Below are positions 17,366 through 25,295 of a DNA stretch of 64,000 bases, in pieces (position 1 is the first letter of the stretch; every line of letters begins with the position of its first letter). The notes under the pieces are model-generated. The model was not told the DNA's origin and searched no databases. It saw nothing but the letters and a program-made list of their open reading frames with translations. The stretch is from CAZTQN01 sp964615765 (lineage in GTDB: Bacteria; Planctomycetota; Phycisphaerae; Phycisphaerales; UBA1924), in NCBI GenBank assembly GCA_964615765.1, contig CAZTQN010000003.1, positions 124,001-188,000 of the forward strand, given 5' to 3'. A program made the position numbers and the translations under genes.

Positions 17366-17434
17366 TGGCCAAAGGGCAAAGGGCCAAATGGCAAATGAGC
17401 AAAGGGCCAAATAGCAAAGGGCCAAAGGGCCAAA
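17366..17434. repeat. Short tandem repeat tract of GGGCCAAA-like units upstream of rsmH
   Basis: About ten imperfect 7-8-base units (GGGCCAAA at 17381, 17404, 17419 and 17427; GGGCAAA at 17374; TGGCAAA at 17389; AGCAAA variants) fill the whole space between the stop of the MqnA/MqnD-family gene and the likely rsmH start. It is much less GC-rich than its surroundings. On the coding strand it reads as TTTGGCCC/TTTGCCA. Such a tract can change length by slippage. Confidence 0.85.
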
Positions 17435-18403
17435 TTAGTGGGATGTTGGGCGGAGGAGGTCGAGGGGGGGTTGGGGGGTGATGAGGGCGTGGGTTTGGGC
17501 GCGGCGGAGGAGTTCCTCGATGGCTTGCTGGCCGCGGTCGCCGCAGTCGAGGGTGAGCGGGCTGACGTACATGTTGAGATAGCGGTCGGTGGCGGCGCGA
17601 TCGAGTTCGGGGGCGAAGCGGCGGGCGTAGTCGAGGGAGCGGTCGCGGTCGTGGTGCGCGTGGCGGAGGGAGGCGTCGAGGAGGTTGACGACGCGCGTGG
17701 TGGCGCCTGGGCCGCAGCGGTGGTCGAGATCACGCCGGACGGCGTTGCCGCCGAGGGGGAGGGGGAGGCCGGTGATGTCGAGCCAGTGGGCGCCGAGGTC
17801 GAGGATGAGTTCGAGGCCGAGTTGCGAGAAGACGAGTTGGGACTGGTGGATGAGCAGGCCGTGGGTCACGCCGCGTTCGCCGGATTGCACGGCGGAGAGG
17901 ATGTGATCGAAGGGCATCTCGACGAAGCGGAACATGCCGGGGCCGAGCAGGAGGCTGAGCAGGAGGAAGGCGGAGGTTTCGACGCCGGGGACGGCGATGA
18001 CGATGTGATCGCCGATGGGAAGGCGGTGCGGGCGGTCGTCGATGGGGATTTTCGGGGCGTCGGGGCGGGCGACGATGCGCGGGCCGTAGCCCTCGCCGAA
18101 GGAGCCGGCGAAGGCGGTAAGGCGGTAGCGGTCGGAGACTTTGGCGTACGCGAAGACGGAGAGCGCGGTGATGTCGAGATCGGCGCGGGCGATGGCGCGG
18201 CGGTTGAGCGCGGCGATGTCGGCGGCGACGGGCTCGAAGACGAACGGCGCGGTGTCGATGATCGGCGGGGTGATGACGCGCGAGGGCACGATCGCCTGCG
18301 GGTCCTGCGGCGGGTCGATCATGCCGGTGATCGGCCACCACATGAAGACGTCGTCGGGGTCGGGGGAGTGGGCGAGGGTGAGTCGCACGGGGTTGTGGCG
18401 CAC
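17435..18403 (-). CDS. MqnA/MqnD/SBP family protein
   Basis: A 322-residue protein of the family that includes MqnD (1,4-dihydroxy-6-naphthoate synthase of the futalosine menaquinone route) and MqnA. The N-terminus LTLAHSPDPDDVFMWW is the family mark, and the later GDHIVIAVPGVETSAFLLL and THGLLIHQSQLVFSQLGLEL fit the two-lobed periplasmic-binding-protein-like fold. No signal peptide is present, so it should be cytosolic. The start is GTG 18403. No other menaquinone genes are in the window, so the exact step is not proved. It lies 29 bases after gcvT and abuts the repeat tract before rsmH, so the three may share a transcript. Confidence 0.72.
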   Translation of the reverse strand: MRHNPVRLTLAHSPDPDDVFMWWPITGMIDPPQDPQAIVPSRVITPPIIDTAPFVFEPVAADIAALNRRAIARADLDITALSVFAYAKVSDRYRLTAFAGSFGEGYGPRIVARPDAPKIPIDDRPHRLPIGDHIVIAVPGVETSAFLLLSLLLGPGMFRFVEMPFDHILSAVQSGERGVTHGLLIHQSQLVFSQLGLELILDLGAHWLDITGLPLPLGGNAVRRDLDHRCGPGATTRVVNLLDASLRHAHHDRDRSLDYARRFAPELDRAATDRYLNMYVSPLTLDCGDRGQQAIEELLRRAQTHALITPQPPLDLLRPTSH

Positions 18404-18432
18404 GGCGTTCAGGCGCGGGAGTGGGTGCGCGG

Positions 18433-19584
18433 TTACTTGCCGCGGGTGGGGTTGTAGAACGGGAGTTTGGTGATGACGGCGTCGAGGCTCGCGCCCTTGC
18501 CCGTGTCGATCTGGACGGGGGCGTTGTCGGCCTGGGCGGCGCGGTCGAGGAAGGCCATGGCGATCGGGTAGCCGAGCGTGGGCGAGAGGCAGGCGCTGGT
18601 GACGACGCCGACGGGTTTGCCGGCGGCGAGGACGGACATGCCCTGGCGGGCGGAGCGCTTGCCGTCGATCTTGAGGCCGACGAGGGTGCGGGCGGGGCCG
18701 CCTTCGGCGATGGTTTTGCGGAGGGCGTCCTGGCCGACGAAGGGCTCGCCGCGTTCGTCCTTGTCCTTGTCGATGGAGATGGCGAAGTCGACGCCACAGG
18801 AGAGGGCGTTGATGTCTTCGCCGAGTTCGTGCCCGTAGAGGGGCATGCCGGCTTCGGTGCGGAGGGTGTCGCGGGCGGCGAGGCCGGCGGGGCGGACGAC
18901 GGACGTCGGCACGTCCGCGGGCGAGTCCTTCAGCAGGAGCTTGAGGGCCATGCCGACGGCGGCGTTGGGGAGGATGACCTCGACGCCGTCTTCGCCGGTG
19001 TAGCCGGTGCGGCTGACGATGAGCTTCACGACGACGAGGTTCTTGACGGCGAAGCGGTAGCGCTTGAGCGTGGGGATCTCACGCGAGACGCCGGAGACCA
19101 GGTCCATGACCTTGGGGCCTTGCAGGGCGACCATGGCGGTGGACTGGGTCTGGTCGTCGATCTTGCAGGTCAGGTCGCCCTGAGCGCGGACGCTCTCGAA
19201 ATGGGCGAGCATCTTGGCGCGGTTGGAGGCGTTGACGACGACGAGGAAGTCGGCGTCGTCGATGCGGTAGACGATGATGTCGTCGTGCACGCCGCCGGCG
19301 GGGTTGCAGGCCAGCGAGTATCGGCACTGCCCGGGCTGCATGTCGCTGATGCGGCGTGTGCAGACGCGTTCGAGGAGGCGGCGAGCGTGGCGCCCGGTGA
19401 TCTTGACGCGGCCCATGTGGGAGACGTCGAACATGGCCCCGCTGGTGCGGCACTGGTGGTGCTCGGCGAGGACGCCGCCCGAGCCGTCGGCGGCCTTGTA
19501 GGCCAGGGGCATCTGCCAGCCGGCGAAGTCAACGATGTTGGCGCCGTGGGAGACGTGGAAGTCGTAGAGCGGGGTGCGGAGCAC
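18433..19584 (-). CDS. gcvT: Glycine cleavage system T protein (aminomethyltransferase)
   Basis: Takes the aminomethyl group from the H protein, releases ammonia and passes the methylene to tetrahydrofolate. 383 residues. Family landmarks are PLYDFHVSHGANIVDFAGW at the start, FDVSHMGRV, VALQGPKV, VSRTGYTGEDGVEV and LAARDTLRTEAGMPLYGHEL; the conserved C-terminal domain is near RSARQGMSV. GTG 19584 was chosen because GAAAGG sits 7 bases upstream and homologues start at this point; an ATG at 19680 would add 32 unconserved residues. The other gcv genes are not in this window. Confidence 0.93.
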   Translation of the reverse strand: MLRTPLYDFHVSHGANIVDFAGWQMPLAYKAADGSGGVLAEHHQCRTSGAMFDVSHMGRVKITGRHARRLLERVCTRRISDMQPGQCRYSLACNPAGGVHDDIIVYRIDDADFLVVVNASNRAKMLAHFESVRAQGDLTCKIDDQTQSTAMVALQGPKVMDLVSGVSREIPTLKRYRFAVKNLVVVKLIVSRTGYTGEDGVEVILPNAAVGMALKLLLKDSPADVPTSVVRPAGLAARDTLRTEAGMPLYGHELGEDINALSCGVDFAISIDKDKDERGEPFVGQDALRKTIAEGGPARTLVGLKIDGKRSARQGMSVLAAGKPVGVVTSACLSPTLGYPIAMAFLDRAAQADNAPVQIDTGKGASLDAVITKLPFYNPTRGK

Positions 19585-19679
19585 TCGGGGCCTTTCGAGA
19601 TTTTCAGGGAGCCAGTGCGCGGGGGTTGAGGGCGAGCGGCATGATACCAGCCGCCGGCGGGCGATCCCCGAATGCGCCA

Positions 19680-19710
19680 CCGCCCCGCGAAAAGGAGGAT
19701 CGCGGGGCGG
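19680..19710 (-). terminator. 11-bp hairpin downstream of the chemoreceptor gene
   Basis: CCGCCCCGCGA (19680-19690) pairs with TCGCGGGGCGG (19700-19710) across a 9-base loop, 40 bases after the stop of the chemoreceptor gene and before gcvT. There is no T-run, so termination strength is uncertain. Confidence 0.5.
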
Positions 19711-19749
19711 CGGGTGATGGTTCCTGAAGATGTCGAAGGGCGGTCGTGA

Positions 19750-21447
19750 TCAGTGGCGCGCGGCGGCCGCGGGAGCGCGGCGGGCTTCGTCGCTGACGCG
19801 GAAGCGGCCCACCAGTTCGCGGAGCTGCTCGGCCTTGCTCGAGAGCTGGCCGGCGGCGGCGGCGGACTGCGTCGAGCCCGCGCCGGCTTCCTCGGCGGCG
19901 GCGGAGATCGACTGGATCATGCCGGCGACTTCCTTGGCCTGGTGCACGATCTTGTCGAGGCTCTCGCCGGCGATGCTGGCGCGCTCGACGCCGGCCTTGA
20001 CCTGCTCGGTCCCGCGGTTCATGCGCTGGACGGCGTTGGTGGTTTCGCTCTGGATGCTGGTGATGGAGCCGGAGATTTCCTCGGTGGCCTTGGTGGTGCG
20101 TTCGGCGAGCTTGCGGACTTCGTCGGCGACGACGGCGAAGCCGCGCCCGTGCTCGCCCGCGCGGGCCGCTTCGATGGCGGCGTTGAGGGCGAGGAGGTTG
20201 GTCTGATCGGCGATGTCGTTGATGACGGCGATGACGGCGCCGATCTGCTCGCCGCGCTGGCCCAGGGCCTGGACGCTCGCCGCGCTCTCGCTGACGGCCT
20301 GGTTGATGCCCTGCATGCCCTCGACGGTTTCCTGCACGACTTGGCCGCCCTGGGTGGCGATCTTGCCGGACTGGTCGGCGCTGTCGGCCGCCTTGGCGCA
20401 CTGGCGTGCGACCTCGCTGACGGAGGCGCTCATCTGCTCGCTGGAGGCGGCGATCTCGGTGGCGGCGGCGGCGACGTCGCCCGTCGCGCCGGCGACCTGC
20501 TTGATGATGTTCTGCATGTTGTCCATGAACTTGTCGAACCAGTGGCAGAGCTGGCCGACTTCGTCGGCGCGGTTCATGTTCATGCGCTTGGTGAGGTCGC
20601 CCTCGCCCTCGGCGACGTCGCGCATCATGGCGATGACGCGGTGGCAGGGCTTGGCGAGGACCTGGCGGAGCACGAGCACGAACAGCACGCACGCGCCCAC
20701 GAGCACGGGGACGCTCCACATCAGGCCCGTCTGCAGGAAGCCGGCGACCTGGTCATCGAGGCGTTTGAGCGGGAGGATGATCTCGTAGGCGCCGTGCGTA
20801 TCGCCGACGGCCCAACCTTCCATGGCGAAGCCGAGCGGGTCCTTGCCGGTGACCTTGCCGTTCTCGTCCTTCTTGCCGTACTGCGCGGGGTCGCCGTGGC
20901 AGGTCATGCAGGTCTGGTCGAGCTTGATGGAGCGCATGTAGCGGAGTGCGTGGGCGCCGGGGTCGACGCGGGCGAGGCTGTAGGTGCCTTGCTTGTTGAG
21001 GGCTTCGAGGTCGCGGAGCATCTGCTCGCGGAAGGAGCCGGCCTCGGGCTCGTTCTCCTTGTTGCGGGCGTTGAAGGAGATGACCTTGAAGTCCATCCCT
21101 TCCTTCTTCGCGGCTTCGCGGGCCGTCGTCCAGCCGACAACGACGGGGATGGCCTGGAAGAAGCGGGTGTCGCGGTAGGACTTGCCGGTGGCCATATCGG
21201 CCTGGGCCTCGGCGACGAGGGTCTTGGCGTCGACGGCGCCGGTGGAGAGGAGTTTGGAGGCGTGGACCTTGGCCTCGTCGGCGACGGCGGTGAAGGCGGC
21301 GGCCTGGTTCTTGAACGCGTCGAGCGTGTCCTCGCGGTAGCCGCGGAGGAAGACGACGTAGTTCACGGCGACGACCGCGATCACGATCACGATGACCGTG
21401 CACAGAATCTTGGTGGACAATCCAAGCGCGTTCCAGAGCTTCATCAT
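19750..21447 (-). CDS. Methyl-accepting chemotaxis protein with c-type-heme sensor domain
   Basis: A 565-residue transmembrane chemoreceptor. Transmembrane helix 1 is at about residues 10-33. The extracytoplasmic domain (about 35-250) resembles the Tll0287/DUF3365 type and holds a c-type heme motif, C180-M-T-C183-H184 (in LDQTCMTCHGDP). Transmembrane helix 2 (about 255-280) is followed by a HAMP-like stretch and a signalling hairpin with the tip IADQTNLLALNAAIEAARAG. It should sense redox state, oxygen or NO through the heme and control CheA. ATG 21447 was chosen for the GGGAGG at 21455-21460; an upstream ATG at 21477 has no such site. No CheA or CheW is nearby, so it must feed a system coded elsewhere. 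Confidence 0.9.
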   Translation of the reverse strand: MMKLWNALGLSTKILCTVIVIVIAVVAVNYVVFLRGYREDTLDAFKNQAAAFTAVADEAKVHASKLLSTGAVDAKTLVAEAQADMATGKSYRDTRFFQAIPVVVGWTTAREAAKKEGMDFKVISFNARNKENEPEAGSFREQMLRDLEALNKQGTYSLARVDPGAHALRYMRSIKLDQTCMTCHGDPAQYGKKDENGKVTGKDPLGFAMEGWAVGDTHGAYEIILPLKRLDDQVAGFLQTGLMWSVPVLVGACVLFVLVLRQVLAKPCHRVIAMMRDVAEGEGDLTKRMNMNRADEVGQLCHWFDKFMDNMQNIIKQVAGATGDVAAAATEIAASSEQMSASVSEVARQCAKAADSADQSGKIATQGGQVVQETVEGMQGINQAVSESAASVQALGQRGEQIGAVIAVINDIADQTNLLALNAAIEAARAGEHGRGFAVVADEVRKLAERTTKATEEISGSITSIQSETTNAVQRMNRGTEQVKAGVERASIAGESLDKIVHQAKEVAGMIQSISAAAEEAGAGSTQSAAAAGQLSSKAEQLRELVGRFRVSDEARRAPAAAARH

Positions 21448-21596
21448 CGCGAGGCCTCCCGCACGTCCAATGGACATGCCGGGCTGTTTTTCGTCGCGGC
21501 TTGGGGGTGCCTTGATGGCGCGAAGGCGCGGTTGACCGCTTTTCCCAAGGGATTCGGGTTGGTGATCGCCCCCCGCGTGAACGGATTGATCGTTTC

Positions 21597-22694
21597 TCAG
21601 CGTTCCCGGAGCACGGCCGGCGACAATGCACGATCCAGCACGCGGATCGGGCCGGCGTCGAGCAGCGTGCGGGCGAGGCGGTCCATCGCGGCCCGTTCGC
21701 GCACGGCGCGGATCTCATCGCGGAGTGCGGCGGTGCTGTTCTCCAAGGTCGGCGCGGCCGCGTCGGGCGCGATGGTCTGCTCGAAGCGCAACAAGACGTA
21801 ACCCGATCGGGTGGCGCCGGAAGCGTCGGGCCAGGTCACGGCGACGGGCTCGCTCACCACTCCGGGTGAGAGCTCGGCGAGGCGGCGGCGGATGGCGACG
21901 GGATAGGCCGGATCATCGACGCTGATGGGGCCGAAGAGGCCGCCTTGCGACGCGGTGGGATCGATCGACTCAGCGGCGGCGACGGCTTCGAAGGGCTGGG
22001 TGAGCAGGCGCTCCTGGGCGCGGGCGGCGTCGACGGCGGTGGGGACCATGATGAGCCGGGCCAGGACGCGCGGGCCGTGCTTGATCGCGTGCGCGGTGCG
22101 GAGGTCGTCGTCTGATGGTTCGAGGTCGGGCGGGGCGTCGGCGCGGACGAGGGCGCGGAGCATGGCGCTGCGCTCGAGGAGGGCGGCGAAGCGGACGGGG
22201 CCCAAGCCGCGGCGGGCGCGGACCTGATCGAGCAGGAGCGCGGCGCGGTCGTCAGCGCTTGGGGTGTCGGCGGGAAAGATGGCGCGGGCGAAGGCGCGCT
22301 GCTCGGCGTCGATGAGGTCGGGGGTGATGAGGATGCCGCGGGCGGCGATCTCGCGGCGGAGCAGACGCGTGAGCGCGGCTTCTTCGAGCGCGAGCGGGCC
22401 GGCGAGTTCGAGCAGGGCGGGGCGGAGATCGTCGAGGGAGAGGGGCTCGCCGTCGATGAGAGCGACGGGCTCGTCCGGAGCGCGGGGGGTTGAGACGGGC
22501 GCGGGGGCGAGGCGTGCGACGGGGTCGAAACCGGGGTCGCGCTTCGGGGTACATGAGGCAAGAAGGATCGCCGCGGCCGCGAGCGATAGACCGAGCGTGG
22601 GCGAGATGGGGCGCGGGCGGCTAGCGTGACCGGGCGGGAAGCGTGGTTGCCGACGGGCCAGGCGTGGAGCGTGGACGAGCGGCTGGAAGAGCAT
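21597..22694 (-). CDS. Parvulin-type peptidyl-prolyl isomerase lipoprotein
   Basis: A 365-residue predicted lipoprotein foldase (PrsA/SurA-like). A hydrophobic stretch (LGLSLAAAAILLASC) ends in a lipobox cysteine near residue 49. A helical chaperone part follows (EPVALIDGEPLSLDDLRPAL to about residue 200), and then a rotamase-like domain (PRVLARLIMVPT, AAAESIDPTASQGGLFGPI, LAELSPGVVSEPVAV). It would help secreted proteins fold outside the inner membrane. The open frame continues upstream to 23039 antisense to the next gene, but ATG 22694 leaves a plausible, if long, leader. Its start codon overlaps that of the divergent zinc-ribbon gene. Several usual parvulin histidines are missing, so chaperone function without isomerase activity is possible. 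Confidence 0.75.
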   Translation of the reverse strand: MLFQPLVHAPRLARRQPRFPPGHASRPRPISPTLGLSLAAAAILLASCTPKRDPGFDPVARLAPAPVSTPRAPDEPVALIDGEPLSLDDLRPALLELAGPLALEEAALTRLLRREIAARGILITPDLIDAEQRAFARAIFPADTPSADDRAALLLDQVRARRGLGPVRFAALLERSAMLRALVRADAPPDLEPSDDDLRTAHAIKHGPRVLARLIMVPTAVDAARAQERLLTQPFEAVAAAESIDPTASQGGLFGPISVDDPAYPVAIRRRLAELSPGVVSEPVAVTWPDASGATRSGYVLLRFEQTIAPDAAAPTLENSTAALRDEIRAVRERAAMDRLARTLLDAGPIRVLDRALSPAVLRER

Positions 22695-23676
22695 GATGCA
22701 CGATACACCGCCGCCTCTGCCAGATATGCCCACGCACGACGTGCCCCCCCCACTGCCCGGGACACGGAAGCGTGGGCCGTCGGACGTGTGCCCGTACTGC
22801 GGGGCGGTGATCGGCACGGCGGCGGAGTGCGGGACGTGCGGCGGGTTGACCGAGCCGCTGTCGAAGCAGGCGAGCCAGAACGCGATGGGCCCGTGGTTCG
22901 TGCGGAGCGCGGAGCAGCCGTTCTTGCCCGGATGCAGCCTGCGGACGCTGCGGCGGATGGCGGAGCGCGGGCGAGTGACGCGGGAGACGGTGGTGCGCGG
23001 GCCGAGCACGCGGCAGTTCTGGATGCGGGCCGAGCGCACGCCGGGGCTGGCGAATGTGCTCGGCGTGTGTCACGCGTGCGGGTCGGGCGCGAGCGCGGCG
23101 GACGCGGCGTGCGGCGCGTGCGGGGCGTCGTTCACGGTGGATGATGATCGCGATCGGCTGGGGCTGTCGCCGGTGCGGTGGGTGCCGGGGATGGGCGGGC
23201 CGGCGCCGGCGCCGACGGCTGGGCCGCCTTCGAGCCCGGAAGCCAATGTGCCGCTAAGCGTCGATCCTGTCGCGGACGGGTCGATGCGCGGGCGCGCGAT
23301 CGAGGTGCCGGTGCAGAGTGATGCGGGACCTGTGCCGCTGGCGGAGGAGGCGCTGGAGGAGCCGGCCGAGATCGCGCGGGCGCGGGCGGAGGCAAAGGCG
23401 CGGCGGCTGCTTGAGGCGGAGATGGAGGCGCGGCAGGCGCTGTTGGAACGGCGCGAGCGTGAGCGCGGGCGGCAGAAGGTGATCGTCGCCGGGGTTGTCG
23501 TGCTGGTGGTGTGCGCGATCGCGCTGGCGCTGGCGATGATTCCCAGCGGCGGGGGAGCGGGGGGCGTGGGTGGTGCGGGGGCCGCGGGTGCTGGCGGTGC
23601 GGCGGGGACCGGAGCCGGGGCAGGCACGGGGACGGGACCGAACCCTGCGCTGGGCCCGAATCCTGTGAATCCCTAG
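22693..23676 (+). CDS. Zinc-ribbon, GYF-like, single-pass membrane protein of unknown function
   Basis: A 327-residue protein. A Pro-rich leader is followed by a first zinc ribbon (CPYCGAVIGTAAECGTCGG, residues 33-51), then a GYF-2-like segment (GPWFVRSAEQPFLPGCSLRT, with QFWMRA) and a second ribbon (CHACGSGASAADAACGACG, about 126-144). A long linker leads to a charged helix (about 235-260, rich in Glu and Arg), one transmembrane helix (VIVAGVVVLVVCAIALALAM) and a Gly/Ala-rich tail ending GPNPALGPNPVNP. GGAAGAGC precedes ATG 22693. By domain type it may be a protein-protein adaptor; no function is recognised. Confidence 0.7.
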   Translation: MMHDTPPPLPDMPTHDVPPPLPGTRKRGPSDVCPYCGAVIGTAAECGTCGGLTEPLSKQASQNAMGPWFVRSAEQPFLPGCSLRTLRRMAERGRVTRETVVRGPSTRQFWMRAERTPGLANVLGVCHACGSGASAADAACGACGASFTVDDDRDRLGLSPVRWVPGMGGPAPAPTAGPPSSPEANVPLSVDPVADGSMRGRAIEVPVQSDAGPVPLAEEALEEPAEIARARAEAKARRLLEAEMEARQALLERRERERGRQKVIVAGVVVLVVCAIALALAMIPSGGGAGGVGGAGAAGAGGAAGTGAGAGTGTGPNPALGPNPVNP

Positions 23677-23733
23677 AATAATGGGATCCGCGGCGGGCGC
23701 GAGGGCTTTTCGCCGCGGGGTGAAGGACAAAGC

Positions 23734-24930
23734 ATGAGCACCGCTGCGCGACCGACCGTGACGCCGAGTTCGAACGCTGAGGCCGCCGTGGCGGGGGCGA
23801 TGGGGATGCGCTCGCCGCGGCTGGGGATGCCGTCTGGGCGTCGGTACAACTACTCGGCGGGGCCGGGGTGCATGCCGGAGGAGGTTCTGCAGCAGATCCA
23901 GGCGGACGTCTGGGACTGCCGCAACTCGGGCGTGGGGATTCTGGAGCACAGCCACCGGGCGAAGGTGTATGACGGGGTGCTGGCGGAAGCGCTGCAAGAC
24001 TGCCGCGATGTCGGGCAGATCCCGTCGGACTATGAGGTGATGTTCGTCACGGGCGGGTCGACGCAGCAGAACTGGCAGGTGCCGATGAACTTCATGCCCG
24101 GCGACAAGTCGGGCACGGCGGACTACTTCAACACGGGGTACTGGGCGGCGCGGTCGATCGAGGACGCGCGGCCGTTCGGCACGATTCACGAGGCGGCGGG
24201 GAGCAAGGCGGAGGGGTACACGTACATCCCCTCGCGCGGGCAGACGCGGTACTCGGCCAAGCCGGCGTACGTGCATTACACGAGCAACAACACGATCTAC
24301 GGGACGCAGCACCACGGGGACAACGTGCCGACGCCGCCCAGCGGTGTGCCGCTGGTGAGCGACATGTGCAGCGACATTTTCTCGCGCCCGTTTGACGTGC
24401 GGAAGCACGCGCTGGTGTACGCGAGCGCGCAGAAGAACCTCGGGCCGGCCGGCGTGACGGTGGTGATCGCGAGCAAGGCGTTCATCGCGAGCGGGCGGAC
24501 GGACATTCCGCGGATGCTGCAGTACCGGACGTTCGCGGCGGAGGAATCGCGCCCGAACACGCCGCCGGTGTTCCCGATCTACTGCGTCGGGCTGATGATG
24601 AAGTGGATCAAGGGCAAGGGGGGCACGGTGTACTTCGAGCGGTACAACGCGGAGAAGGCGAAGGTTGTGTACGACGTGCTGGACCAGTCGAAGTTCTACA
24701 CGGGGCACGCGCGGGCGGACAGCCGCTCGCTGATGAACGTGACGTTCCGGTGCCCGACGCCGGCGCTGGATGATCTCTTCTGCAAGGAAGCGGACGAGGC
24801 GGGGCTGGACGCGCTGAAGGGGCACCGCGCGACGGGCGGGATGCGTGCGAGCCTGTACAACGCGATGCCGATTGAGGGCGCGCGGGTGCTGGCGCAGTTC
24901 ATGCGGGAGTTTGAGCGGACGCGAGGGTGA
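23734..24930 (+). CDS. serC: Phosphoserine aminotransferase SerC
   Basis: PLP enzyme of serine synthesis (and possibly PLP synthesis) that converts 3-phosphohydroxypyruvate and glutamate to phosphoserine. 398 residues, with about 35 extra at the N-terminus (Ala/Ser-rich) before RYNYSAGPGCMPEEVL, the true family start. The PLP lysine is K234 in SAQKNLGPAG. MFVTGGSTQQNWQVPMNF and HATGGMR-type C-terminal motifs (GHRATGGMRASLYNA) are also present. Because pdxH also occurs in the window, a part in vitamin B6 synthesis is possible. It stands 57 bases after the zinc-ribbon gene with no obvious operon partner. Confidence 0.94.
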   Translation: MSTAARPTVTPSSNAEAAVAGAMGMRSPRLGMPSGRRYNYSAGPGCMPEEVLQQIQADVWDCRNSGVGILEHSHRAKVYDGVLAEALQDCRDVGQIPSDYEVMFVTGGSTQQNWQVPMNFMPGDKSGTADYFNTGYWAARSIEDARPFGTIHEAAGSKAEGYTYIPSRGQTRYSAKPAYVHYTSNNTIYGTQHHGDNVPTPPSGVPLVSDMCSDIFSRPFDVRKHALVYASAQKNLGPAGVTVVIASKAFIASGRTDIPRMLQYRTFAAEESRPNTPPVFPIYCVGLMMKWIKGKGGTVYFERYNAEKAKVVYDVLDQSKFYTGHARADSRSLMNVTFRCPTPALDDLFCKEADEAGLDALKGHRATGGMRASLYNAMPIEGARVLAQFMREFERTRG

Positions 24931-24954
24931 TGGAGCGGGCGCAGGACGCCGCGG

Positions 24955-25236
24955 TCAGCTCGTCTGCGTCGTGCTGACGAGTTCACCCAGTACGACGGCG
25001 TACTTGAGGTTGCCGGCGGCCGCGTCGACGGTCGGGAGCAGTTCTTCGTCGAGGCTGGCGAGCAGGTCGGGGATCTGTTCCTCGCTCCAGCCGGCGGCCT
25101 TGTCGAGGACGATGGTGGCGTCGATCCCGCCGGAGCGGAGATAGTGCAGGTCGGCGCGGGCGACTTCGCGGCCGTCGCGGACGGCGAGGAAGCGTTCGGA
25201 CGTGGTAGTTCGGACCGTTCTCTTCCAGCGCAGCAC
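24955..25236 (-). CDS. Small conserved-looking protein of unknown function
   Basis: A 93-residue protein with no signal peptide or membrane segment. The N-terminus is basic (RWKRTVRTTTSERF), the middle reads GREVARADLHYLRSGGIDAT, and the acidic second half WSEEQIPDLLASLDEELLP looks helical. GTG 25236 has GGAGGTG about 6 bases upstream, a strong reason to accept it as a real gene. It lies tail to tail with serC and just downstream of the SpoIIE-type phosphatase, with which it may be co-transcribed. The function is not recognised. Confidence 0.6.
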   Translation of the reverse strand: MLRWKRTVRTTTSERFLAVRDGREVARADLHYLRSGGIDATIVLDKAAGWSEEQIPDLLASLDEELLPTVDAAAGNLKYAVVLGELVSTTQTS

Positions 25237-25295
25237 CGGGGCACCTCCGGCGGCACTGTATCAGAATCGGGGCGGGCGGGTCGAGTTTTTCCGGC

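Noticed and set aside
17357..17425. TTG start for rsmH inside the repeat tract
   Set aside because: It gives a hydrophobic leader unlikely in a cytosolic rRNA methyltransferase; GTG 17356 fits homologue length.
22695..23039. N-terminal extension of the PPIase lipoprotein
   Set aside because: It is antisense to the zinc-ribbon gene and would move the lipobox far from the N-terminus.
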